This document shows, in pieces, positions 45,866 to 56,501 of a DNA stretch of 64,000 bases. The notes under the pieces were generated by a model. That model was not told the origin of the DNA, did not search any database, and saw only the letters and a list, made by a program, of their open reading frames with translations. Location: NCBI RefSeq assembly GCF_900230225.1, contig NZ_OCNH01000003.1:744001-808000 (forward strand). The letters run 5' to 3'. Numbering within the stretch: the stretch's first letter is position 1; every line of letters starts with the position of its first letter. Both the position numbers and the translations under genes were made by a program. The stretch comes from Spirosoma fluviale (lineage in GTDB: Bacteria; Bacteroidota; Bacteroidia; Cytophagales; Spirosomataceae).

Positions 45866-47005
45866 ATGAAAATAAAACAAGAACTATTCACAGGTAGCAA
45901 TTGGAAAACACTCTCAGAAACTGACGGCTTTACCGCATCCGGGTCACAATTGGTACTGGCTTTTGGAGAGCGAACCTTACTCAGTCGTACCGATGTGTAC
46001 GGGCAGCTTCGGGCTCAGTACCCATCCGCAGCTATTGTGATTAACTCCACTGCCGGCGAAATCTTCAACGATCATGTGTCTGACGATACCATTGTTGCTA
46101 CGGCCATTGCTTTCGATAAAACCACTGTCCGGACGGTACAGATCGAGATAGAGAATTATCAGGAAAGCTACCGGGCAGGCCAGCAAATTGCGCAGGCACT
46201 GGATGATCCGGCGCTGGCCGCGCTGTTTATCGTATCGGATGGCAGTTGGGTGAATGGCAGTAAATTGATTGATGCACTCAATGACTCCCTCCATCGTGTT
46301 GTCCCCATTACCGGCGGGCTGGCCGGCGATGCCAATCGGTTCGAATCTACGCTGGTCGGGCTCAATGAGCAGCCAACAGCCGGTAAAGTTGTAGGCATTG
46401 GCTTTTACGGCGATAGTCTTTATGTTGGTACCAGTTCTATGGGTGGGTGGGATGTTTACGGACCCGAACGGGAGGTAACGCATTCGGAATACAATGTACT
46501 TTTTCAGATTGGCGACACCTCGGCGCTCGATTTGTACCGGGATTATCTGGGCAAATACGCCCAGGGGTTGCCCTCGGCGGCTTTGTTCTTTCCCTTGTCC
46601 ATGCGCACCACCGCCGACTCTCCTCCCCTGGTACGCACCATTCTGACCATCGACGAAGCCGCCCGCAGCATGACCTTTGCCGGGGATATGCCCGAGAAAA
46701 GCCTTGTGCGGTTTATGACGGCCAACTTCGATCGGTTAATTGAAGCGGCTGCAACAGCTGCGCATACGGCCATGTCGACCCTCACCTTTGCGCCCGAACT
46801 GGCCATTCTGGTGAGTTGCGTGGGCAGAAAGCTGGTGCTGGGCCAGCGTATCGATGAAGAAGTAGAAGCCGTTCGCGATGTGTTTGGCGAGACTACCGTA
46901 CTCAGCGGATTTTATTCGTATGGCGAAATTGCCCCGACTGCACCCGGTGCCAGGTGTGAACTCCACAACCAAACAATGACCATTACCGCCTTTTCAGAGC
47001 AATAA
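45866..47005 (+). CDS. FIST domain sensory protein
   Basis: A 379-residue protein with FIST N (about 30-220; [44 protein letters not shown]) and FIST C (about 225-375; [58 protein letters not shown]). FIST domains are thought to bind small ligands such as amino acids and to feed two-component systems. The kinase gene starts 2 bases after its stop, so the pair is almost surely one operon, with FIST as the input and the hybrid kinase as the transmitter. Confidence 0.92.
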   Translation: MKIKQELFTGSNWKTLSETDGFTASGSQLVLAFGERTLLSRTDVYGQLRAQYPSAAIVINSTAGEIFNDHVSDDTIVATAIAFDKTTVRTVQIEIENYQESYRAGQQIAQALDDPALAALFIVSDGSWVNGSKLIDALNDSLHRVVPITGGLAGDANRFESTLVGLNEQPTAGKVVGIGFYGDSLYVGTSSMGGWDVYGPEREVTHSEYNVLFQIGDTSALDLYRDYLGKYAQGLPSAALFFPLSMRTTADSPPLVRTILTIDEAARSMTFAGDMPEKSLVRFMTANFDRLIEAAATAAHTAMSTLTFAPELAILVSCVGRKLVLGQRIDEEVEAVRDVFGETTVLSGFYSYGEIAPTAPGARCELHNQTMTITAFSEQ

Positions 47006-47007
47006 GC

Positions 47008-49341
47008 ATGAATGAGAAACCGCTACATAAAGTACTGGCCAGGCAGCTAAAAAAATATTTACCCGAAGATAGCTTATCCAACACGCAAACCGACCTGTTT
47101 GTGCGGGCGGTAAACGAGTCGTATCATAACTTTGAACGAGATAAGGAGTTGTTCGAGCATTCGTCTTTCATGAATGAACAGGCGTATGCAGACCTTACCC
47201 ATAAGCTGAAAGCCGAAATTGGGCAGCGTAAGCAATCGATCGAGAAACTGATCGATGCCATTGTAACCCTGGATGTGCCCACCGAAGAGGGAATGACGGA
47301 TATTAATCCCGATAACCTGATCGAGTTGGTCGAGTTCCTGAAACAGCAGATTGAACGCCGGAAAACAATTGAAAACGAGCTGCGCCAGGCCAAAGAACTG
47401 GCCGAACAGGCTACCCTGGCCAAGTCCGACTTTTTGTCGACTATGAGTCACGAAATCCGTACACCCCTCAATGGCGTGATCGGATTTACCGACTTACTCC
47501 TGAAAACGAAAACGGACGAAACCCAGCGCCATTACCTGTCGCTGGTCAACCAGTCGGCTAATAGTCTGCTCGATATTATCAACGACATTCTCGACTTCTC
47601 CAAAATTGAAGCCGGAAAGCTGGAACTCGTTGTTGAGCAAACCGACCTGCTGGCCGTTGGCCGCCAGGTGGCCGACATGATTAAATTACCGGCTCACCAG
47701 AAGAAGCTGGAAATGTTGCTCAACATCGACCCGTCGATACCTCGTTTTGTGTGGGCCGACCAGATTCGGCTCCGTCAGATTTTGATCAATCTGCTGAGTA
47801 ACGCCGTGAAGTTTACCCAGCAGGGAGAGATTGAGCTCAGCATAGAACGTATCCGGGACCACCTGGCAGATGGCTCAACCAGTCTCCGGTTTGCCGTGCG
47901 GGATACCGGTATTGGCATTGCCGAACGAAATCAGGAAAAGATTTTCGAAGCTTTTTCGCAGGAAGACTCCTCAACGACCCGCCGGTTTGGTGGAACCGGG
48001 CTGGGTCTGGCCATATCGAACAAGCTGCTGGGGCTGATGGGCAGCCAGCTTCAGCTAACGAGTGAACTGGGCAAGGGCAGCACGTTTTTCTTCACCATCC
48101 AGTTTAAATCGCTTCCTGGCGAAGTGAACCAGTGGACAAGGCTACAGTTGATTCAGCACGTGCTGATCGTAGATGATAACACCACGAACCGTCAGATTTT
48201 GCTGGCCATGCTGGATCTGGCAAGTATTCAGGTGTAGCAGGCGGCTAGCGGTCTGGAGGCACTGGAGCGGCTGAAGTCCGGTGAGAAGTACGACGCCGTG
48301 ATTATGGATTACCATATGCCGCTGATTGACGGGCTAGCTACCATCCGACTGATTCGACACGATCTGAATCTGTCGGCCGATGAGTTGCCGATCATTCTTC
48401 TGCACAGTTCGTCGGAAGACGAAAAAGTAATGAATGTTTCCCGAGAGTTAGCGGTAGACCGGCGGTTGGTGAAACCCGTCACCGCCGACCAGCTGTTCGA
48501 AGCTCTGTCGTACCTTAAGCACCGGCCTGACGAGTCGTCGGTTATATCGACTCCATCCCCGCTTGCGGCCTCTGTGGATGTGGAGCCGGTAACGATTCTG
48601 CTGGTTGAGGATAACCAGGTAAACATGCTTCTGGCAAAGACCTTACTTAAACAGCGATTGGCAAATGTTCGGATTGTGGAAGTGGTTGACGGGCAGCAGG
48701 CCATCGATGCGTTTCAGACGGCACACCCTGATCTGATCCTGATGGATATTCAGATGCCTATTGTGAATGGATACGAAGCCACGCGAGCTATTCGTCGGCT
48801 CGAAACCGGCAAACGAACGCCAATCATTGCGTTGACGGCTGGCACTGTGCGGGGCGAACGGGAGAAATGCTTACTGGCCGGTCTGGATGACTATTTGAGT
48901 AAGCCCATTATTCCTAATGCACTAAATACCATACTCGATAAATGGCTGGGCCAGCAGGACGATATACTTCTGCCAGACGAAGAATCTGGCCTATCCAGAC
49001 AGGGGCATTTTGACCGGCAGGGTTTGTTAGCCCGCATGAACCAGGATCAATTGCTGGTCGACATCCTGATTGAGGGTACTCTGGAATACCTGAGTGCGTT
49101 CCCGGCCCGCTTTGCGTCTATTCGTCAGGAGGGGGCCTTGTCGAAGCTGAAAGCACTGGCCCACCAGTTGAAAGGAACTGCCTTAACCGTTAACCTGCTT
49201 CGTCTCGCTGACCTGGCCGGAACTCTGGAACACACACGGCCTATCGACTCGGACGAACTGGCCGAACTTTGCACCGACATAGAAACGGAGGTCGAGTATG
49301 TTTATAACTTACTGAAAGCTGACTCGAAAAGCCGGCAATGA
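47008..49341 (+). pseudogene. Hybrid histidine kinase (HisKA-HATPase-REC-REC-HPt) interrupted by an in-frame TAG
   Basis: A 778-codon frame with one stop, TAG at 48235-48237 (codon 410). Before it: an N-terminal helical region, His148 in [12 protein letters not shown], the ATPase domain ([28 protein letters not shown]) and the first strand of receiver 1 ([16 protein letters not shown]). After it the same frame continues as receiver 1 (phosphoacceptor codon 48307, IMDYHMP), receiver 2 (codon 48745, LMDIQMP) and an HPt domain (His codon 49162, AHQLKGTA). A single change from GAG or CAG to TAG would explain the break. If real, the first part could still be a kinase without its relay, and a GTG at 48298 could start the rest. 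It is cotranscribed with the FIST gene. Confidence 0.85.
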
Positions 49342-49387
49342 TTGACGAGCAGGAGCCGCAAGGCAAACACCTGTTATGGATTGCCTT

Positions 49388-49416
49388 ACCCCACTGATTA
49401 GACCAGTGGGGTTTTT
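49388..49416 (+). terminator. Rho-independent terminator after the hybrid kinase gene
   Basis: 9-bp stem ACCCCACTG (49388-49396) with complement (49404-49412) and a T run. It lies 47 bases after the stop. Confidence 0.85.
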
Positions 49417-49883
49417 ACATTTTTAAGCAATACCACCTGCTATAAGCTACTCTAGTATGTATAATCTTGTTTAGTGATTGTTAATATTAATTAAATGTAA
49501 TATACCTAATTGGCAGAGTATTAATTCCTAGTTAGTTGATTGGTTAGAAAAAGTTATTAATTTTGACTGCGCGAAAAATTACTCAAGCGCATCTGATTCT
49601 CCAGACTCGATAGCCCAAAAAAGTAATTTATCCACAATACAGATACATATCGCCATCCGAACGCTGGTAACCGCGTCCCGATTAATCAAGCCAGTATCAC
49701 CTGCCAATAGCGTTGATTCTTCACAGACTATCTTTCCTGAAGCAGTAGTTTATGTTTGATAAATGAGTGAATAGCCTGAAGGAAACCCCTTACGGCTACC
49801 AGGTAATAAGTCTCCTCGGTTAGCATTGGGATGAATGAGTAAAAAAACGGTGTTACTAGCTGGTTAAGCTGACCTTACTTTTT
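49417..49883 (+). other. A+T-rich upstream region of the second giant PAS kinase gene
   Basis: 467 bases with no gene. TATGTTTG at 49751-49758 matches the -7 consensus, but an upstream TTTG at normal distance is missing. No RNA gene was recognised. Confidence 0.35.
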
Positions 49884-52800
49884 ATGGACATTCCTATACA
49901 GACTGTATACATAACAGGCCTTGCCCCATTGTCGTCTGCCCGGCGTAACTTGTTCTTTTTTACACCGGTATATAATGAACATGGAAAACTGGTTGATTTA
50001 GCATGCCATACCGCTACGCCATCAACCCCCGGAGGTGTCTGCCTAACCGACTGGATCTCCCCACTAGCCGGGACTATGCTCGATCCGTTATGGCCGTTGC
50101 TGGAGAGTGGTACCGTTTGCCGTCTGGCTTATAAACTGGTTTCAGGCAAGCCGTGCCTACTCCTCATTACACCAATGGATGGTGGATATCTGGTTGAATT
50201 ACTGGCTGGTAAGCCGGTCGATGCCACCCCGGTTAACCTTGAACCGGCAAACGCGCCCGGTGAGACGTGTGAGTGGGCTTCTGCTCGCCCCCGGTCTTTC
50301 TTTGTATCGAAACAGGCCTCTTCATCCGATACGGTAAACCAATTACTGGAGGCCATCGTGGCTAATACGCCCGTTGGGCTGGCACTCTTACGGCCTGTTT
50401 GGCAGGAGGGGTATATAACAGACTTTAGCTACCTGTGGACCAATCCGGCTCATGCGGCTATGATTGGTTATAGTATTATCCAGTTGGCAGGTAAGCGCTT
50501 TAAAGCGTTACACCCTTCGGCCACCAATGCCGGTCTTTTTGACCGATTGGCCCATGTGGTGCAGACCGGAGAGACACTGCATTACCATAAGCAGGTTCAA
50601 CATGACGGTATTAACCTGTGGGGAGAGTTTACGATCGTTCGGGTGGGCGAGCACGTGCTGTTTACCGTCATGGACATTTCGCCCCTGATGGAGACCAAAG
50701 AGCTACTGCGTCAAAAAAACGCTCAGTTGGAAAAAGGTATTGCCGAACAGACAAAACAGGTTCAGCAGCTGTCTACGCTGCAAAACGCCATTCTCAGGCA
50801 TGCTGGTCAGGCAATTATCTCCACTGATCAGGCCGGTATTGTGCAAACGGTTAATCAGGCTACCGAAACGCTGCTGGGATTTCCGGCCAGTGAGCTTATG
50901 GGTAAGGTTGCCCGGTTAAAGGCTGAAATTACCCAAAGTTGGTATCCGGTCATTACCTTTTGCCCGTATGACGCTGACGAATCGTATAACTTCTTTTCGC
51001 AGCCTGTTGTGGTTGAGAAGGGATACGTACAGCAGGAATGCTTGCTGACGACCAGGAATGGTCGTCTGGTTCCGGTTCTGTTGACGGTTAGCCGCCTGGA
51101 GGATGAGGACGGATCAACCCTGGGTTACATGGGTGTTGCCACTGATATTTCGGCCCTGAAGCTGGCGGAAGCCAGACTGCGTCAGAAAAATCAGATACTG
51201 GATACCTTTTTCGCCGGTGCGCTCGATATGCACTGTATTGCTGATCGAAAGGGTTTTCTGCTGGAAGTGAACCACGCCTTTCAGGAGGTGATGGCGTATT
51301 CGGCCGGTGAACTCAGAACGCTGCCGCTTCTGCAACTGATTCATCCTGATGAACAGGCGTTTGTGGCTAAAGAAGTAGTCAAGAAGAGTCAGCAGCAACC
51401 GGTTCGCAATCAGATCAACCGGTGGCGTCGTAAAGATGGTACGTACCGGGTCATCGAATGGAGTGCCATTGGCATTGAGGGAATACTCTATGGTTCGGCC
51501 CGGGATATTACCGACCGGCAACTGGCTGAAGACCAATTGCACCAGCTGCATGAACGGCTGCAGCTAGCCACGCAGGCGGCCGGACAGGGCATCTGGGAAA
51601 ATAATTTAACCACCGGTGCGGTTATCTGGGATGAGCGCCTGTGGGAGTTACACGGGTTGCCGCTACCCATTCGGCCGTTGACTTATGCGGACTTTTTAGC
51701 TAGCATACATCCGGAAGATTTACCCGCTTTCATGGCGAAAAGCCATGCCAAACTCGCCGGTAGTGGAGAGACTATTAATAGCGTGTACCGGATCATTCGT
51801 CCAGACGGAGTGGTGCGCTACCTGGAAACGAACGGCCGTATTATTCGCGATTCGGCGGGGAAGCCCATCCGACTCATTGGGGTTGCCTGGGACGTAACCC
51901 GGCGAAAATTGGACGAGGAAAGCCTGCGGACCAGCGAACAACGCTATCGCTCGCTGGTCGATCACCTGGATACAATTGTCTTTCAAACCAATGAAGCAGG
52001 GCGGTGGGTTTATCTAAATCCGGCCTGGGAGGTCGTCACGGGGTTCTCCGTCAAAGAATCGCTGGGGGGCTTTTTCCTGGATTCGATAGTACCCGAAGAC
52101 CATGCTGAAACCCGCTTGATGTTCGAACAAATTAAAGCAGGCCATCGGACGATTGTCAGGCATGTCATTCGCTACGTTCATAAAGGGGGCGGGTTTCGCT
52201 GGGTCGATGTAAATGCTCAGATAGTATGGGGCGAAGGTCGTGTATGGATGGGGGTAACCGGAACATTGACGGATATTACGGAGCGAAAAATGGCCGAAGA
52301 AGCAATTCTGGAAAGCGAACAGCGTTTTCGGGAGATTGCCGAAAATGTCGACGAGGTCTTCTGTATACTGGACAGCGAACAGCCCCGGTTTCTGTACGTT
52401 AACCCCGCTTTCGAGAAGTTTACCGGTGTATCCTCCCGGGCTATTTATCAGGATTCCTCTTTGTTCTTACCGCGTATTATAAAAGAAGATCGAACCCTGA
52501 TTCAAACGATCTTCAAAGACTCTGTTTCGGGTAGTGAGCTAACATTCCGGGCGCGCCATCAGGACGGTAGCCTGCGTTGGTTACACGCCAGGGTGTTTGG
52601 GGTGACCAATGAGGCAGGTGTACTTATTCGCCGTATCGGCGTTGCTACCGATATAACGACGGCCATTGAAAAAGAGCAAATTCTGGAAGCTTCCCTGCAG
52701 AACGAACGAACGTTGAATACGCTTAAATCGCAGTTTATCACAACCGCTTCGCATGAGTTCAGAACCCCCCTGATGGCCATCAGTTCAAGCACTGAGCTGG

Positions 52801-53399
52801 TAAGGCACTATGTAGCTGGCGAAGATATCCCGTTGGTCCTGCCACTTATAAACAAACATCTCGCAGCCATTCTAACAAAAGTGGCTTCGTTGAATGAGTT
52901 GATCAGCGATACCCTGACACTGAGCAAGATAGAGCAGGGGCGAATAGACGTACAACTCGCCTATACCGATTTGGAAGCGCTCTGTAAGGCATTGATCGCA
53001 TCTACTTTTTCGGAGAACAAGGATAAACGGCATATCGATGTCCAGCTTATAGGAAAGGCTGTGGAAGTGCTGGTGGATAAAAAGCTGATGCATCATATCC
53101 TGACCAATTTATTGATGAATGCCATCAAGTTTTCCACGAAACATGTAGGGCTAACCCTCACCTATAGCTCGACAGATGTGAAAATAGCGGTGAGCGACCA
53201 GGGTATTGGGATACCTAAAGAAGACCTGCCCCATTTATTTGATAAATTTTTCAGAGCCGGTAATGCCGTTAGTTATCAGGGGAGCGGTCTTGGTTTGGCC
53301 ATTTGCCAGGAGTATACAAACCTGATGAACGGCCAGATCGATGTACTTAGTAAGGAAGGAGCAGGGACAACCATTACCATTACAATTCCGTATGCGTAA
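49884..53399 (+). CDS. Large multi-PAS sensor histidine kinase
   Basis: A 1171-residue cytosolic kinase related to the one at 42060. About seven PAS domains are stacked (about 5-110, 150-270, 290-425, 430-550, 560-680, 690-815, 820-940). They are followed by HisKA with His957 (TTASHEFRTPLMAI), N box NLLMNAIKFS, DQGIGIPKEDL and GSGLGLAIC. It lacks the GAF domain of its paralog. The last two PAS domains and the transmitter are the most similar part, including a nearly identical 102-base stretch at 52254-52355. There is no receiver and no adjacent regulator, so the partner is unknown. Confidence 0.92.
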   Translation: MDIPIQTVYITGLAPLSSARRNLFFFTPVYNEHGKLVDLACHTATPSTPGGVCLTDWISPLAGTMLDPLWPLLESGTVCRLAYKLVSGKPCLLLITPMDGGYLVELLAGKPVDATPVNLEPANAPGETCEWASARPRSFFVSKQASSSDTVNQLLEAIVANTPVGLALLRPVWQEGYITDFSYLWTNPAHAAMIGYSIIQLAGKRFKALHPSATNAGLFDRLAHVVQTGETLHYHKQVQHDGINLWGEFTIVRVGEHVLFTVMDISPLMETKELLRQKNAQLEKGIAEQTKQVQQLSTLQNAILRHAGQAIISTDQAGIVQTVNQATETLLGFPASELMGKVARLKAEITQSWYPVITFCPYDADESYNFFSQPVVVEKGYVQQECLLTTRNGRLVPVLLTVSRLEDEDGSTLGYMGVATDISALKLAEARLRQKNQILDTFFAGALDMHCIADRKGFLLEVNHAFQEVMAYSAGELRTLPLLQLIHPDEQAFVAKEVVKKSQQQPVRNQINRWRRKDGTYRVIEWSAIGIEGILYGSARDITDRQLAEDQLHQLHERLQLATQAAGQGIWENNLTTGAVIWDERLWELHGLPLPIRPLTYADFLASIHPEDLPAFMAKSHAKLAGSGETINSVYRIIRPDGVVRYLETNGRIIRDSAGKPIRLIGVAWDVTRRKLDEESLRTSEQRYRSLVDHLDTIVFQTNEAGRWVYLNPAWEVVTGFSVKESLGGFFLDSIVPEDHAETRLMFEQIKAGHRTIVRHVIRYVHKGGGFRWVDVNAQIVWGEGRVWMGVTGTLTDITERKMAEEAILESEQRFREIAENVDEVFCILDSEQPRFLYVNPAFEKFTGVSSRAIYQDSSLFLPRIIKEDRTLIQTIFKDSVSGSELTFRARHQDGSLRWLHARVFGVTNEAGVLIRRIGVATDITTAIEKEQILEASLQNERTLNTLKSQFITTASHEFRTPLMAISSSTELVRHYVAGEDIPLVLPLINKHLAAILTKVASLNELISDTLTLSKIEQGRIDVQLAYTDLEALCKALIASTFSENKDKRHIDVQLIGKAVEVLVDKKLMHHILTNLLMNAIKFSTKHVGLTLTYSSTDVKIAVSDQGIGIPKEDLPHLFDKFFRAGNAVSYQGSGLGLAICQEYTNLMNGQIDVLSKEGAGTTITITIPYA
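52254..52355 (+). repeat. 102-base segment shared with the first PAS kinase gene (copy 2)
   Basis: Matches 44535-44636 at 101 of 102 bases, within more divergent paralogous genes. Confidence 0.9.
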
Positions 53400-53433
53400 T
53401 AGTAATATCGGCTCCTACGGTTAGCTACCTGAT

Positions 53434-54582
53434 TTATTTATAAACCAGTGTTTTTACTTCCTGAAAGTAACGTGTCGAGGCATTCCACAATGTAGGAGCC
53501 AGATAGAGCGAAGCGACTACCATACCGGCCAATACTGTTTCCAGCGGATAAAAATAATAGTTACCGAACAGGGGATACGCGCTGATACCATTAAGATAGG
53601 AATTTAACGGAGAAAGTAATAAAATCAGGAGGATATGAAACGCGAATACCTCTAGTGAATTCTTGCCAAGATAAGCTAATGGTTTATACTGAAACCAGGT
53701 AGGTTTTTTTACCATCACCCAGCGAATAAGAATAAATACAGCAGCAATGTTAATCAACCGCAATGGGCGAAGATATTTTTTGTCGGCCCAAAATTTTATG
53801 TCATAATCAGTGATTTCGATCACGTGAATTGATAATAGAATTTTAATTGCCAATAGAGAAATAGCGACAATCAATGCACCCCATACGATATATGTTTTGT
53901 CAAGTAAAGCTCCCAGCTTTTTATTGTAGGCCATGTTGCCCAAAACAAGACCCACAACGAAAATAATCTGCCAGGAAAGCATGTTGAAAAATCCCGGATT
54001 CACCCATCGGCTCCAACTGTATCGGTAATGATTGATCAAAAGTAATTCGAACGTTCCAATTAGATACACAATCGACGATATCAGTAGTACGATAAGATAG
54101 CCTTTAGGGTGCTTTTGCAAATGGACAATAATCCAGGGCACAAACAGCAAAAAGACGGCATACATGGGTAGAATATCCATGTTTTGTGGCTGGTAGAGGA
54201 AAACCAGTGCCAGTATAGAGGCTCCGATTGGGTTTGCCAGCATGGTACCGTAGTGCGGTTCCCAGTGGTTTCGAACGAAGCCCAATGTCAGGACAGCTAG
54301 TAACGTAATGAAGAATACACCTATATGAAACTTATAAATAAGCCATGACCGATTTATGGCCGCATTACGGATTTCATTTCCTCCCTTTTTTAAAAACTTA
54401 TTTGTGTAAACCAGCCCCACCGTGAAACCTGAAAGATATACAAAACCTGATGCACCTTCCACCCAACCGATTGATTCTCTGGTAAAACGGATGATTATGT
54501 TATTTTCTGATATAAAGTGGTTAACCGTTATTAATATCAATAAAAAACCTCTAAAAAAATCGATCTGATTGTTTCGTTCCAT
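53434..54582 (-). CDS. OpgC-like integral membrane acyltransferase
   Basis: A 382-residue protein with about ten membrane helices. The N terminus RNNQIDFFRGFLLILITVNHF and the SGFVYLSGFTVGLVY segment match the OpgC/acyltransferase-3-like group, in which an arginine and a histidine near the first helix are important. OpgC adds succinyl groups to periplasmic glucans in proteobacteria; here the acceptor could be another surface glycan. It is upstream of a family 16 glycosidase on the opposite side of a long gap, both on the minus strand. The gene is visibly A+T-rich compared with the kinase genes beside it. Confidence 0.75.
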   Translation of the reverse strand: MERNNQIDFFRGFLLILITVNHFISENNIIIRFTRESIGWVEGASGFVYLSGFTVGLVYTNKFLKKGGNEIRNAAINRSWLIYKFHIGVFFITLLAVLTLGFVRNHWEPHYGTMLANPIGASILALVFLYQPQNMDILPMYAVFLLFVPWIIVHLQKHPKGYLIVLLISSIVYLIGTFELLLINHYRYSWSRWVNPGFFNMLSWQIIFVVGLVLGNMAYNKKLGALLDKTYIVWGALIVAISLLAIKILLSIHVIEITDYDIKFWADKKYLRPLRLINIAAVFILIRWVMVKKPTWFQYKPLAYLGKNSLEVFAFHILLILLLSPLNSYLNGISAYPLFGNYYFYPLETVLAGMVVASLYLAPTLWNASTRYFQEVKTLVYK

Positions 54583-54992
54583 GATGGTTTGTTACGGAGC
54601 AGTAAATAAGTTAATGCCAAGCTGGGATTCCAGCTAAAATTTAACGAAAAGAAAAGAGACGTATCACCAGGATCAAGTAATAGGCTGGTGTTCTATTTTT
54701 CAAGTCGGATGCCGCGCTTTATTGCAGACGACAAAACGATTAACGTTGAAGTTATAGTACTATCTACAGGTATTGGATAAAAGAAGACCGGACGCTCAAC
54801 CCAATAAAATGAGCCAGGTTTACCTGTGTAAAATAGTTATATATCGTATGACTGTATACTTCACAAAAGTACCACAAAAAACTTAGTTTACACCCAAAGA
54901 GTGTGCTTTGTACTAGTAAAGAATGACTATAAACTAGACTGAATTTACTGGAAGGTATGTCGTGAAAATAGGGTAGCTACTGGTCTTATATA
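54583..54992 (-). other. A+T-rich gap between the OpgC-like and GH16 genes
   Basis: 410 bases without a gene. On the minus strand, TACTTTTG (54864-54871) with TTTG at 54895-54898 is a possible promoter for the OpgC-like gene, but the 23-base spacing is long. Nothing else was recognised. Confidence 0.3.
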
Positions 54993-55052
54993 CTGCCTGT
55001 CTGCCAGGAGTCATAACGTAAAATAAACGTATAACTTCCGGCAGACAGGCAG
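54993..55052 (-). terminator. Terminator hairpin of the GH16 gene
   Basis: Perfect 13-bp outer stem CTGCCTGTCTGCC (54993-55005) with complement (55040-55052), and an imperfect inner continuation around ACGTAAAATAAACGT. It lies just after the GH16 stop. Confidence 0.75.
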
Positions 55053-55066
55053 CATGATAATGAACT

Positions 55067-56089
55067 TTATTTCTTTGTGTATACTCGTACCCAATCCACC
55101 TGCATAATGCCCTCACCAGCATTGAGGGGGATCTGGCTGGCTGTTGGGGCGTAAAAGAAATCGCCACCTACAGCCTGATTCAACGTAAGTTTTTCAAGCT
55201 TTCCGGCAAGATTAGACACGTAGCCTCCGGTTTTGGTGTCAATCACCTTGCCATCGAGCATAAATGTAAGTGCCTTTCTGGTCCAGATAAGTTCATAGAC
55301 GTGCCAGCAGTCGGTCAGGCTGGTTGACGTTGTCAGGAAGGTGCCCCCGTTTGTGACCAGATTCTGGTCGCCCTGAGTGCCATATACATAGTTTGTCTGA
55401 TATTTGTTAGGCTCATTGCCGCGCGCTTCGAGAATGTCGATCTCACCATTAGTCGGCCAGTAGTCACCATAGGACCAGAAAGCAGGCCACATGCCATAGC
55501 CACTGGGTAGCTTTATGCGCGCTACCATCCGTACCTGACCATTAGGGCCAACAGGCGTAAACATAGGTTTCGACTCAATCCGGGCCGATGTGAAGTCGAA
55601 GTTTTTTAGCGTGTTATCGACATCCTGCCGGTATTTAGGCCCTGTTACCTGCTCCTTCACGGCTTTAATCTGGAGTAGGCTATTCGCCGTATTGTTGGGG
55701 TCCTGGGTAACGGTCAGGTTAGTAGGGCTGGCCGTATACATTTGTAGCTCCGTATTGAAAGACCCTCCAACCCAGACGTTCCAGTTGGTATTCGCCGGAT
55801 TATTGGGACTCACGTTAAAGTTGTCTTCAAAAGTTTTTGTCCAGCCGGCAGCTGTCAGACTTGATTCAGTAGCGGCTGTGTAATCGTACCCGCATATACT
55901 CGTTACAGAAACCATATTATCGACAGTAGCCACAGCCGCTTTACGAGCACGAGCATTGGCTGAAGAACCCGTTGAACTTTGTTCAGGTTGTACGGATTCA
56001 GAATTTTGAGCACATCCGACAAACAACAAGGCAGATAGCGCACAGGATACCAACATAGGTACACAGTTGTAGTAAGGTAAAAATTTCAT
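55067..56089 (-). CDS. Glycoside hydrolase family 16 lipoprotein (beta-glucanase type)
   Basis: A 340-residue lipoprotein; the signal peptide ends at Cys26 (LLFVGC), followed by a Ser/Gln/Ala-rich linker to about residue 75. The GH16 jelly-roll shows FTSARIESKPMFTPVGPNGQVRMVARIKLP, then the catalytic NGEIDILEARG with Glu216 (nucleophile), Asp218 and Glu221 (acid/base), and the ending MQVDWVRVYTKK. The family cuts beta-1,3/1,4-glucans, laminarin, agar or carrageenan; the EIDILE form and overall pattern favour laminarinase/licheninase-type enzymes. Surface display is expected. It is followed by a clear terminator. Confidence 0.92.
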   Translation of the reverse strand: MKFLPYYNCVPMLVSCALSALLFVGCAQNSESVQPEQSSTGSSANARARKAAVATVDNMVSVTSICGYDYTAATESSLTAAGWTKTFEDNFNVSPNNPANTNWNVWVGGSFNTELQMYTASPTNLTVTQDPNNTANSLLQIKAVKEQVTGPKYRQDVDNTLKNFDFTSARIESKPMFTPVGPNGQVRMVARIKLPSGYGMWPAFWSYGDYWPTNGEIDILEARGNEPNKYQTNYVYGTQGDQNLVTNGGTFLTTSTSLTDCWHVYELIWTRKALTFMLDGKVIDTKTGGYVSNLAGKLEKLTLNQAVGGDFFYAPTASQIPLNAGEGIMQVDWVRVYTKK

Positions 56090-56501
56090 ATTAGATCATA
56101 TTAGATATTAAATCAGGTTAAAGAACTGAATTTTCTATTTCATAAACTATGACTAGTATTTATTAAGCGGATAACAAATACCATGTTTACCTATTTTTTG
56201 TTTAATGACGCATTAGTACTCTAAATCTAGTGTTTTAGTATAAATTAGATAAATAACATATGTGTACATCGACCAGTTTATTGGGGTCGTTTAGTAGCTA
56301 TAGGGAAAGAGTTGATAATAAGTTATATAGATAGGTAAAGTGCCTGATGAGTTGTTTTTATTACACTTAATTTCTGATCTATTTTCTCGAATAAATACAA
56401 TAAAGGCATGGAGCAGTACGTTCTGTACCGTTTAATAAAAGAAATTCATTAATAACAAAGAAACTTTCGACGTTTGGTAGTCTGGTAACATTTTATGGAT
56501 G
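56090..56501. other. A+T-rich intergenic region between eCIS end and GH16 gene
   Basis: 412 bases, strongly A+T-rich, with no gene. It would hold the 3' end of the injection-system transcript and the GH16 promoter. No clear consensus or hairpin was seen. Confidence 0.4.
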
